Below, piece after piece: positions 32,863 to 43,640 of a stretch of DNA of 64,000 nt (position 1 is the stretch's first letter; every line of letters begins with the position of its first letter). The notes beneath the pieces are model-generated. The model was not told the DNA's origin and did not search any database. It was given only the letters and a program-made list of their open reading frames with translations. Origin of the DNA: Erodium maritimum (taxonomy: Eukaryota; Streptophyta; Magnoliopsida; Geraniales; Geraniaceae); NCBI GenBank assembly GCA_963921825.1, contig OY997592.1:59664336-59728335 (forward strand), in the 5' to 3' direction. Position numbers and translations under genes: made by a program.

Positions 32863-33833
32863 TTTTATTTTGTGTGTTTTTTTAAAATCAGGTGCATATT
32901 AAAAGTTAAGATTTTTTTCTCATCAGAGTCATATATGACTCATATCAAGATCCCGTTGACGAGGGGATTTGAATTTTTCAGTTATATAAGCGGGAAAGGG
33001 ATGGGGGAAAGAATACTTAGTGCCAATCACTATCCTCTTCGTAGTCTCTGAGTTTCAATTGGTGTTCAAAGAATTTCATAGCCTTTTGAGTGCGTCGGGG
33101 AATTCGGTGAATCAGGAACAGATGGAAACGAGGAACAGGTTGGCCCTGAGTTGAAAATATTGGGCCCAATTAGTAGGCTCAATCAATTGGTTGGCCCGGT
33201 TTCAAACCGGCAACCAACCGAAATTTATTATGGTAAAAACCAACCGGAGTAACATTTTCTGGTTACGGTTGCGGTTCTCAAAATTCACACCGATAAAGTT
33301 TCTGATTGGTTCATAAATTATGTGTAATGGTCGGTTAAACCAACCATGTACACCCCTCCTTAATGTGATAATAACTGTGTTCTTTATAGTTGTTCACTTA
33401 TCCTATTGTTTTTTATTCGAAATAGTTGTTGAGCGGTACACCGGCAATGCTTATTCAAAAGTTAACTGCAGGAATGGTTATTCCCACCAAATATGGAGTT
33501 TGTAAGTTTGCAATATTATCTTTCTGCAAAAAAATGAAAACAATTTCAAATTCCAATACTAAATTACACTGACATTAACCCTTCCAACTTTGGTAGGTTG
33601 AAATATAAACAGATGACCATGATGTTGCTACGATGTTTCTGTTTGGAGCATGCAAAAGTTACGCCTTCTTTTAAAATATCAACATGTTGGCGGCTTCAGT
33701 AATAGTAAATAATAGATGAATTATCTGTGTATTTTTTATAACAACATATGATATTTTATTTTACAATTGTCACTCTCATATTGCATCCCCTTCTATTTTC
33801 TAAACTACAGTCATTATTTATTTAAAACATGTT

Positions 33834-33871
33834 ATTAGCTCGTTATTTGAATCCACAATTTTTATTCAAGT
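33834..33871. repeat. Dispersed repeat copy shared with 3438-3475
   Basis: ATTAGCTCG--ATTTGAATCC followed by ACAATTTTTATTCAAGT is present at both places with two mismatches. The weaker match extends to about 33826-33903. Confidence 0.65.
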
Positions 33872-33899
33872 GATCAAACAACTTTTTTTATCTAGTTTC

Positions 33900-34085
33900 T
33901 AAGAGCAGCTTCAATGATCGGTTACAGTCGTGGCTAACATGTCGTGATAGCTATTTTGAAGAGAGAAATATTAAAATAATAATATTTGAGGAGAGAGAGT
34001 TTTTGTCGTGACAAGATCCTCCGACGACGCATGTCGTCGGCTAAAAGTAATTTTTTGGCTATTTGTTCTTAATACTATAACAAAA
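33900..34085. mobile_element. MITE copy, related to 49023-49317
   Basis: Shares GAAGAGAGAAA-ATTAAAA, AATAATATTTGAGGAG and TTTTTTGGCTATTTGTTCTT with the complement of the element in the channel-gene intron. It begins near TAAGAGCAGCTTC; the right end is not recognisable. Confidence 0.6.
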
Positions 34086-34239
34086 CCACTACCTTTTAGC
34101 CTACCTATTGAAGGTGTAGTGGTATGGAGGAGAGAAAAGTAATATGTGCTCAAACCTTCGACGAATATGAAGGCCACGCGACAGCATAACAAAATGACGT
34201 TTTTCATCCGAGACGGACTAACAATATGAAGATTAACTG

Positions 34240-35029
34240 ATGGCTTTAGTTATGATTTAGGATTGTTTTCTAGTGTTGGAAAAGTTTAGATCCAATCTTG
34301 TAACCAAAATTGTTTATAAAAACAACAAAAGGGGAATATGATATACTACTTAGTCAATTACATATGATTCATTATTTTATTCGGGTCTTTATTTATGAAC
34401 ATCCTCACTTTCCATGTTCTGTTGCTCTAAATGAGGTGACATGTTTCAACCCATAACAAGGTCTTCACAAAAAATGCTAGAATATGATTTTCATCACATA
34501 ACAATTTTTTTTAGAACTCTATCATATAGTCATTATGTGTTGTGTTCAATTATACGGACACGGTTTAAGACTAAGTCATGGCTAGTGGCAGAAATAAGAT
34601 ACATGTACATATGAAAAACTGTTGGCGACTTCACTTATTTTATTAATACAAATTCTTTATTCTTCATGTATATCAGTATATGTCAATTATCATGGTTCAA
34701 CAACATTGTTTCCTTTGTCAAATCATGGTTTTGACTAAATTATAATTGGATCCCTAGATGCATGCATGTTTAGGTAATAAAAATTGTTTCCTCTTAACAA
34801 CTGCATAACTCAATAAAAACTTATTCGTATTGTTTTAGTTTTCATTCCATGCTACAACACTTTTTATTCCGTAGGTTTACCTTTTTGGTTTTCGTTTTAA
34901 AACAGATTTATGGTACTTGACCTCGCGTTGACATGATACACCAAGTGAAAGTAGGAAAAAAGAAATTATATATTGAAGACTGAAGAATACTAAGGGCATG
35001 AGCTGTGGTTGAAGTCCGTCTCGAAACTG
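34240..35029. other. Intergenic stretch, nothing recognised
   Basis: AT-rich, no frame of interest, no repeat ends seen. Confidence 0.5.
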
Positions 35030-35040
35030 GACTCAATCTC

Positions 35041-36693
35041 ACTTTTTTTTAGCGAAAATTGTAATATTATAACTTTAAAATCGATTACAATGTTGAACGT
35101 CAAGGAACATGCTCATCGACTGCGAAAAGTCAGTATGAATGAATAATGGTTCATTGAGCCTTGTAGTACCAGAATCGTCACAGAAGGTATTTTGACGCCC
35201 TCGGACAAAGACAGAAGAGGGGGGAGGGGGGACGGGTTAAGCATCGTCTAGGGACCTCCAAGGGCCAGTCTCCAGTGCTCAGGCGGTGTATCATCCTCCC
35301 GGCGGGGCTTCTTCCCCGCCTGTGACATGTCGCCTCAAATAGTTGTCGACACCTTCCTTTTCAGTGCTCCAGCAGCTGCGCTCCCACGGGCGCTAGAATT
35401 TCAACATCTCGCGCTCCTGGATGTGCGCGTCCTCCACCTCCAAACCCACCACGCTCTAGCGTAAGGAGATCAACAATCGAATCAGCAGAGAGCTGATCAC
35501 CATCCGGCCCCTGCCGAACCTTCGCGTGTACAAAAGCCGTGGGGCTTGTGGACCGCCCAGGGAGGCCTATCGCGGGCGACTGGATGGCGTCCCAGGTGGG
35601 AAATCGGGGACTCGGATTAGGTATCAGGTCCATTGTTACGCCGATTCCCCTTCCTCGAGACAACCTAACCTTAGCGGGATTGGTGCAGCTTCCTCCAAAT
35701 CCCAGTCCAGTGCACCGCCGTCTCCACCGAGAGCGTCAGGGGACCCCTGCCCCATCCAAGCATGTGAGGACGGTTGAAACTCCCGCCGTCTCACATTCGG
35801 GCGAGACCCCTATTGTTGGAGTATGTCGCAGCAAACCCCCTCTGATATGTCGGGAGGTGGCTCTGAGGATACCGTGGCGGGGGCGAGATCCTAACCGCCC
35901 TTCATACAGTGTCAGTATCCTCCTCGTGATCCAGCGCAGCCCCCTCGAGACTAGAGACGGAGGGCCACCGACCCCACGGTCAGGTCCGTGATCATCCCCA
36001 CCGTAGGGTATCCAGGCTCTAATCTACCTCCGCACCCAGCCTCACCGAGCAAACATGGAAGGGGCCTCCACCGTCCTCCTCTGCAACCCATAACCGTCAC
36101 GGATCAAACACTGGGTCTGAACCCTCACCGTCGTGACTATGGAGTACGCCAAGCACACTATCACGTTCCTAACAGTCCCCACACTCGGGGTTCTAGGGGG
36201 TACAAACCTCGGAGGCCCTGGCAAGGGCGCAACCCTAGACCTCACGTCGTCCAACCCATGCACCAGAGCAAGGTCATGGTGAGCCTAGGAAGATGGTCTA
36301 GGGTTCGAGCGAAGAGGGGCCAAACCGTAGCGTGGAGTGGAAGGCACCCAGGGCCGCCGCACTAGGTCACCCCAACGCAAACCGGAGAACCCAACCAACA
36401 ACAGCATCGACGGGGAGACCTCAAGAGGAACCGGCCGGGCCGAGACAAGGGAGAAGGGAGGAGAAGATGGTAGTGTTGACAACCACCCCATCGATACTTA
36501 TCCCTCAAACCAAGCGTGGTCTGCCAGGGAACCGACCGGATAGGACAAAGGGTCACTGAAGCGGCGCGACCGACAGGACCATCACTATGTGGCGACATGG
36601 CAGGCGGCGTAGCAGCGACGGTGGCAGGAGAAGCACCATAGCAGCTAGGGCTATGACTAGGGCGAGATTCTCAATAACGAAACGAGAGAGAGA
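35041..36693 (-). mobile_element. Non-autonomous LINE-like element (1.65 kb) with 11-bp target duplication
   Basis: GACTCAATCTC occurs at 35030-35040 and 36694-36704. On the minus strand the element begins TCTCTCTCTCGTTTCG, an L1-style 5' end, and finishes with ATTTTCGCTA8 (poly(A) tail at 35042-35050). The GC-rich body contains many overlapping frames on both strands (for example 35539-35991 plus, 36042-36263 minus), none with a known domain. No RT or endonuclease motif is visible, so it must have used another element's enzymes. Confidence 0.65.
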
Positions 36694-36734
36694 GACTCAA
36701 TCTCGCATTAAAGTGCAAATTTACGAGGATTTGG

Positions 36735-39217
36735 AGTTTTTTTTTTAGCATAGAAGGGATTTTTTTCCAGTAAAGTAAATTTAGATTAAAACTCTTTCGA
36801 GAAAAAAGAGGAGTTATAAGAAATCATGAATACACACCCAAACCCAACAGAGAGAATCCTAACCAAAGGAAGAACGTGACTTTTATTAGTTATCTGAAAG
36901 AAGGATATAGGTGAGGGCACTCGGGAATAGGTCCCACGTCCATGTAAGGACAAGCGTAGAACATGCCTTTTTAATTAACCAGTGGGTGTCTTTGTTCGTT
37001 GATCTTTTGACAAATCCGAGTTTATAATCCTAGATTAGAGAGAGAAGGAGCTCGATGTTCTGAATAATTTTGCCCATCGGTGAGACAGGGATTTTAGTCA
37101 ACTGAGTAAGTGTCCACACGTTGAGGGTGTTAGTGCGGATGATGATGTGGGTCCATTTCCTTACCCAGACTATAGCAATTACAAACCTCTCGATGAGAGT
37201 CGGGTCCCACATTCCAAGCATTGTTCCATTGCCATCTTCCATAACCACTATGTAGTCTGAGCGACATATAACTCCCTAGTCGGATCTGTTATGCTCTTGA
37301 AATACCGCACCATTAACATTGATGGCCTTACACCTAGGGGGAGCTTTCATGTGGTGTCACCTGGTGTTCTTATCATTCGCTTCGGGTCAGTCGGTTGCGC
37401 TAAGGCTTCTTGCCAGATGTGGATGTGGCTCTTGGCCTGGATATGTAATGTCGCAGGGGAGGGTGGACCTCCTTCTATACCCAGGCATTTCTAGACTTCC
37501 ATATCTCCTACATCCGGATGATTATTTCCGTGATTCGCTCTGGTGTCTAAGCCTGAACCCACTGCTCTTATCATGTGCTAATAGTGGTAGGTTGTGACCC
37601 GTCTATTACAATACCAATCCTACCCCTAATAGTCCATAGCAAACGGAAAATGGAAGAATAGATTATCCATTTTCTCAATATGGTTACAACATATAAGACA
37701 CAAAAGGGACATAGGGATGAACTGACGACATAGGTTGACAACCACTTGAAGAGTACTCGTCAGAAGGTGCCATAAATATATGCGGATTCGAGGTTGAACC
37801 TTCAGCGTCCAGATAGACGACCAGATCGGGTAGTAACGTGCTTTGACCAAGCGAGCTACCAACAAATTTGGTCGGGTTATCAGGTTCCACAGTTGTTTTC
37901 CTAGCAATTCACAATTCGCGTCTTGAAGGTCACAGAATGTCATTCCCCCGACCTCCTTGTGTTGACATAGTTTAACCCAATCTTGTCATATTATGGGTCG
38001 TTTTTTTTCGTCGGCTCCCCTCATTAGAAATAAGCTAGAGCCACGTGTATCTTATCAGTAATGGCTTGAGAGACTCTGAAGATGGACATAACGTACTTAG
38101 AGAGGGATGTCAGTACAAATCAGGTCATGACTTCCCTACCTAGTGGAGAGAGGAGTTTTCAGTCCCAAGATCGGATGCGCTTGATGACCTGTCCCCCAGG
38201 TATGACAGGCTCCTTGTACGGTTCCATCCGATCATGTTAGGAACACCCAAATACATGGATGCCTCCGATATTTCCGAGATATGGAGGATCTGAGATCACG
38301 CTTGATGGGCCTAATGGTCTGTGTTGCTACTAAAGAGTATGGATGATTCTAGGGGATAAAAACTTGTCCCGACCATACACAAAAGGTGGATATCAACTCC
38401 TGTACTTTGTGGCTTCTTCCATAGTTGCTTTGCTAGAAAATGTACCAATCTTCCGCCAAGAACATGTGGGTGATCAGGGGGGCCTCGCGGTACACGGAAC
38501 CCATGGATCAGTCCGTCAAAGTGGGTTATTTCAATGAGTCGGGATAGCCCTTCCATGTAGAAGAGGAAGAGGTATGGTGAGAGCAAGTCCCCTTGCCAGA
38601 TGCCCCGTGTTGAGACTATGGATGTCGACATGTGACCTTTGGAGGCGATTTAGTACGATATCATCCCCATGCAGACCATCATGAGGTTTGTATACTCCTT
38701 AGATAATTATAGTTTCTGTATCAAGGTCATGATAAAAGGCCACTCTACCATATCATACGCCTTTCTCATGTCCAGTTTCAAAGCCATGAATCATGTAATA
38801 CCTTGTGTTTTTCGCCAAAGATAGTGAATGACTTCAAATGAGACAAAGATATTGTACTGAATGTACCTAGTTGGGACAAAGGCCCCATGAGTTGGCGAGA
38901 TGATGTCTGGTAGCAATCCTTTGAGGCGGTTGATAAGGACCTTTGAGAGGATACGAAAAATCAAATTACATGAGGCGATCGAGTAGAGGTCTGTGACTAA
39001 TTTTGGTCCCGGGATCTTTGGGATAAGGACCAATGTAGTGTCACTGATCCCCTGTTCCAGTGCCCCCTATAACTTGGTGGACGAAGGACGTGACTATTGG
39101 TGCTAGCGTTAGCCAGTAGTATTGGTAGAATCTCAAATTAAGGTCATCCCGGGCTTGGAGCCTTACCAGACCCATTTGGAAGACGACATGAGTCACATCT
39201 TCATCCGAAACCCAAAC
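36735..39217 (-). pseudogene. L1-type LINE, decayed reverse transcriptase to RNase H region
   Basis: Minus-strand order: VSDEDVTHVVFQMG (39217-39176); LIPKIPGPKLVTDL...NRLKGLLPDIISPTHGAFVP (39033-38860); RGIWQGDLLSPYLF (about 38605-38560). The palm catalytic block is recognisable at about 38480-38440 but reads FLAED instead of FADD. A zf-RVT-like region (37943-37626) and a possible RNase H stretch (37248-37030) follow, then a T run near 36738-36748. Multiple frameshifts and the lost aspartate show it is dead. Its 5' half is missing and it abuts a hAT remnant. Confidence 0.75.
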
Positions 39218-40522
39218 CCATTACCCAAACCGTGGTTCTCGGTTACCTAGAACCCATACCCGTCCCCATCACTGGTCGTCTGAGGGAAAGCTGATAACTG
39301 CCCAGCCTTACTACCAGGCGGTGATGATTTTAACCAGCCAACCTAGGCCCTAATTTAAACCATTAAAATCAAAGCATTCCACTCACTTAGTTAAACCCTT
39401 TAAACTCAAAAACAAAACAAAAACAAATCATTATATAAAACCCTAAGTCTAAGGTGCAAAAAAAAATCATTACATATATTCAACTCATAAATCATAACAA
39501 GTTAACATACAACAAACAAATTAATAAGTTTAAGATGCAAAAACCAAACATCAGTATGTACATTTAACAAGTTAGGATTAGGTAATAGGTATACCTTATT
39601 TTAAATTTCGCAGACAACTTAAACCTTCTCCATGTGCTTGTTCTTCTCAATCCTCAAACCTACAGCACAATGTTGTAGTTAAACATGTGTTTAATTGTTC
39701 ATGATAACGGGAAAAAGGAAAATAATGAAAGTTAGAGAAAGTGAGAGATGGTGTTCATACCAGGAGATAGAGTTATGTTCCTTCCTTTCCCGTCGGGTTC
39801 CATCCCTCTTTAAGTTATCCTCGAGTCCTCCAGACCCTCCACCGCATTAAATGCTTGAGATTAGTCCCAAGAACGAACAATGGACTTTGACAGCTACAAA
39901 TCAAGGCTTAGTGAGTAGAGAGAGGAACGAGAGGACGAGAGAGCTCTGTGAGGGCCCAGTGGCGTCACGGGGAAAGGGAAAGGGAGGATGGAGCTTGGCA
40001 TCTGGCAGCGATTCGAACGTTGAGAGGAGAGAGAAATCGTCATGGTGGTCGGCTTTGTCTCTTTGGTGCGAGAGAGAGATTGAGGAGCGGTTGAGAAGAA
40101 AGGAGGGATGGATGAGGCTAGGGTTTGGCAGAAGCATTGAATGCGTTCAGAGAGTAGGTAAAGAGGGGTCATCGAGGAATAGGATTGTGTCTCTCGATGT
40201 TCAGCTGACGGGCTGAGAGCAGCAAGTTGGGTCCGGGCTTGACGGACACGGGCCTTGGGCTGTGCGTACCATATGAAGCAGGCTTGGCAAGTTGGGCCTG
40301 CAGACAGGCTGGTCCAAGTCCATGCGACTACTATAGTGCCGGTCGGTTATGGTCACCATGGTTTTGAACTCCTCAAATCATTTACCACCGTTGACCAAGC
40401 CGGTTTGACTATTTTTAAACCGTTCCCAGCCCGGATAAGACCGGTTCCGAATTTTACGATGACGAGGACGGCCAATGATGATCGGTTTATGATCACAGTT
40501 GGATTTTTGCTCGGCCCTAGTA
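39218..40522. mobile_element. hAT-family remnant related to 25345-26014
   Basis: The left part (from CCCAAACCCATTACCCAAACCG) matches the complement of the right end of the hAT MITE at 25345-26014. The right end, GGATTTTTGCTCGGCCCTA at 40504-40522, is the complement of that family's TAGGGCTGAGCAAAAATCC end. The left terminus is lost at the LINE junction. A plus frame of 121 codons (39851-40216) inside is rich in E, R and G and has no known domain. Confidence 0.6.
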
Positions 40523-40677
40523 TCCTCACAAATCCAATGTGGGGTGAAAGGGGTTCCCCTAACTACGCTGGACCATATTTACGCCAAAACTCTAAAAGTT
40601 TCAAATTGCACTAGAATTTTATTAGTTTTTTTTTGTCATTTCAAGCTTCCGTTCACTTCCCTCCAAAAGTTCGCGCC

Positions 40678-40684
40678 TATAAAA
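40678..40684 (+). promoter_or_regulatory. Probable TATA box of the small coiled-coil gene
   Basis: TATAAAA lies 83 bases before the ATG at 40767, at a usual spacing for a plant TATA element with a short 5' leader. Confidence 0.55.
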
Positions 40685-40766
40685 CCCCAAAATCCCCAAA
40701 TCTCTTCCTTACACAAATCATAACGGAGCTCTATCTCATCTGAAAAAGAACACTGCTGCATCTTTC

Positions 40767-42461
40767 ATGGCGTCACCTCCTCCTCCTGCAGATCTTCAAC
40801 TCCTTCCTCTGGAATCCGAATCTCAGCTATCGTCTCTCGTGTTTGGTGAGCTCTTTCTCAAATTCACCGATCCTTATATCTATTTACACATGTATAAGTT
40901 CATATCTGTGTATGTATGTATGAAAAGCATTTTGAGAAAAGATTAATCGGAAAAAACGTCTTCACGTGAAGAGATCATGATGCGACCGTACCATTTTTGC
41001 TTCTGATTTAACTCGGATTTTTTAGGTGTTCTTGTTGATATTTTTCAGGTAAGCATGGTTTTGTTAACTTTTGAAATCAAAATCTGGATTAGGTTACGAG
41101 CTCTTCCTCTAATTCACCAATGCTTGCATATACACACACGTATTTGATTATTTGCTGTTTATATATATGTATGCACTGGAAGCGTTTTTTTAGCTGAGAT
41201 TAGACTGTAACTGTAGGATTTTTGCACATGCCTTGTCTGGTTAGCTCTGATTTTTGGATTTTCCTTTGAAAATTTTAAACAAAGTATGGTTGCCTTAAGT
41301 TTTGCATGCTTTCTAAAGGAAATCTGGTTTAGCTTGTCCTCAGGAAGGTATGGAAAGTACTTTTGATACTCAATCTAAACACTACCTCTATAATCTTAGG
41401 TGATTTCAGTTTGTGTACTCATCTCCTGCTTGATATTGTGTTCTCCGGATCGTTTGGTCAATAAAATCACTTGCAAAGATTGATTATGAACTTTGTTTAA
41501 ACCTTTTTCTTGCACGCGTGAACATTTTTCCGGTGGCAAATGATCTGTAAATCATAGAGTTCGCATAATTTTATGAGATATTATGTTCTGCTGGAATAAA
41601 GAGTAATATTAGACTTCACAGTTCTTTGGTCTAAGACCTGCAAGTTTTGATGTCTGACATTGAATTTGTTGGAACATGTTACGTCCTTTTTGTGCAGGCA
41701 GTCATGATATGTTGCTATTCCTTTTTGGTCTTTTCATATGGTCAGTCAATTATAGTTTGTCTGTGTTTCAGTTTCAGTCTGGCTGTTTGTCCCCAATTTG
41801 GAGCTCTTCAATTTCAGATATTTCGTTTCATTCTTCTTTTGCATCACAAACTGATTTTTCCATTCTATGGTTGTAGATATGTCACAAAAGGTGCAAACAG
41901 CAATGGAGAATATGCTTAAGATGACAAAGTGAGTTTCATTATTGGATTACCTCAGATTTTTTTATTAAGCCAATAAATGGAGATTATATGATATTTTTAC
42001 TAATCACCTCACACTTCAATTGGTGTACTAGTAATTATTGAAGAGTTTATTGCTTTATTATTACCAGTACCACTTTCTTCGTCAAGATCATGTTGTTGTA
42101 GTACTCATTCTTCTTCATCTCCGTTTTTAGAATAAATTTGTACCTAATAACTATTGAACAGCTTATTGCTTTATCATGAGTGCTTTGTTGTTCTTCTTAT
42201 AGTTTTACATTGTATCCGGACTCATTCTTCATCATTTCCGTTTCAGTTAATTATTGTTCATTTTCTTAATGAAACAACCATATACGTTATACTTACATTT
42301 TAGCCTTCAGTGAAATTGATCAAAACTCTGCTGAAGTGGTCGAAGAGATTGAGAAATGCAAGGACGCTGCACTCGAGAGAAAGAAAGTTTTAGAAGAAGA
42401 GAAGGAGCGATTCCAAAAAGCTGCGTACACTATTCTGGACATGCTCAACAACAGGGGTTAA
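40767..42461 (+). CDS. Small conserved plant coiled-coil protein, 93 residues, three exons
   Basis: Exons 40767-40845, 41877-41928 and 42311-42461 join in frame with GT-AG borders. The product starts MASPPPPADLQLLPLESES, has a short middle segment (SQKVQTAMENMLKMT), then a strongly charged helix rich in E and K (EEIEKCKDAALERKKVLEEE) ending MLNNRG. Residues about 30-85 should form a coiled coil, suggesting a role as a small subunit or adaptor. I recall similar short proteins across land plants, including an Arabidopsis one annotated only by weak similarity, but I cannot assign a function. A 3'-UTR intron probably follows: donor at 42467, acceptor before 43214. It is convergent with the channel gene. 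Confidence 0.75.
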
Positions 42462-43213
42462 AAGCTGTAAGTTCAATTATAGACATGATTCCACTGTGTA
42501 AATAATTCATACCAGTGTTGTTATTTTGAACATCTAGAAAAACATATTATTTCTCGTTTCTGGCAGTTTGAACTCTCAGACCTTCTATAGCTGGATTTTA
42601 AATTATCACTTGATTTTGCCAGTTTCTTGAGTACATAAAGACATCTTCGATAAGAAATGGCACTTTCGACATTTCTAGATGAAATATGTTAGTTAAACAG
42701 ATCCCTCCTTTCACTTCAAGTGATTTGTCATTTCAGCAAACTGGATAAAGATGGGGATTTTCAGACATTTTTGGTACCATAGTAAAAGAAACTGATACCG
42801 TCTCCCTTTTTTTAATGACTCTACTCAAGTCCCTAGCTTACTATATTTTCATAACGGGTGTCTATAACTTCCCTACCTGGACCTACCACCAACCTGAACT
42901 AGCTAATAAGGGAAGTAAACTTAATTCTTTCTCATGTATACACTTATATCCCTTGTTTGTGAATTAATTTTTCGCCAAATCTGCTAAGTGTATTTCACTG
43001 TATCATATCATTGATAGTCATATAGCGTGCGTTCTAGAGTTCTTAAAATATGGAAATCTTTTGAGGGTGGATCTCTTAGAATGCACTACTTGATGCTCTA
43101 AGAGCTTTTCTATTGAGTTTGGCAGAAGTATAACCTTTCCTCTTATTTTCCTTAACTATTTTCATTTTTAAGCGGTAATGGACTTTATCAATATAATTTC
43201 ATTTTTGTTGCAG

Positions 43214-43460
43214 GGACAGCAGATGAAAATAGTAAGGGAGGAAAATAAGAGGAAGGCATAAAACTTATGCCAAACTCAATAGAAGATCTTTCAAATCACG
43301 AGGGTTTATTAGGTCTCCCCTAATCAACAGCTCAGGCTGTTGCCATCGGACCTCTGAAGGGTTTATCACATGCTAGAAGTTTCTCTGTCTGTAGTCAATG
43401 TTTTCACTCAGATGGATACTTAAACTTTCATGTATTTTTCAAATGCACATATATGACCAA
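43214..43460 (+). other. Probable 3'-UTR exon of the small coiled-coil gene
   Basis: A GTAAGT donor six bases after the stop codon region (42467) and a TTTTTGTTGCAG acceptor ending at 43213 delimit an intron in the 3' UTR. The 3' end near 43460 is a guess; it leaves about 180 bp to the stop codon of the convergent channel gene. Confidence 0.4.
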
Positions 43461-43640
43461 CGCCTGTTGGACCAATTGGTTATGGACTTGGTTTCCTTTG
43501 ACAAGGTCTCGGGTCTCAGTCTGTGGGTTGCAATATCTTTGATATAAAAAACATATGCACATTTTTGCAATTATCAATATCACCTTGTATTGTATTATGC
43601 ATTATCAATCTTGATAGGTGTTCTCTATGTTACTTGAGTT

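Larger units (their letters stand above)
31030..33358. mobile_element. Non-autonomous hAT element (2.3 kb) with 8-bp target duplication
   Basis: Left end TAGGAGTGTTCAAAAATC and right end (complement) GAGGGGTGTACATGGTTGG are hAT-type, flanked by CTTAATGT at 31022-31029 and 33359-33366. CCGGTT/AACCGG-rich ends resemble the other hAT elements here. A TATA-like ATATAAATACC near 31372 and CT-rich leader might be the transposase promoter relic, but no transposase frame survives. A MULE-type element (31588-32862) sits inside. Confidence 0.8.

Noticed and set aside
35539-36365. Two consecutive plus-strand frames of 150 and 125 codons
   Set aside because: GC-rich region with open frames on both strands; antisense to the LINE-like element; no known domain.
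39851-40216. 121-codon plus-strand frame upstream of the small gene
   Set aside because: Lies inside a hAT remnant and is rich in E, R and G because of AG-rich sequence.
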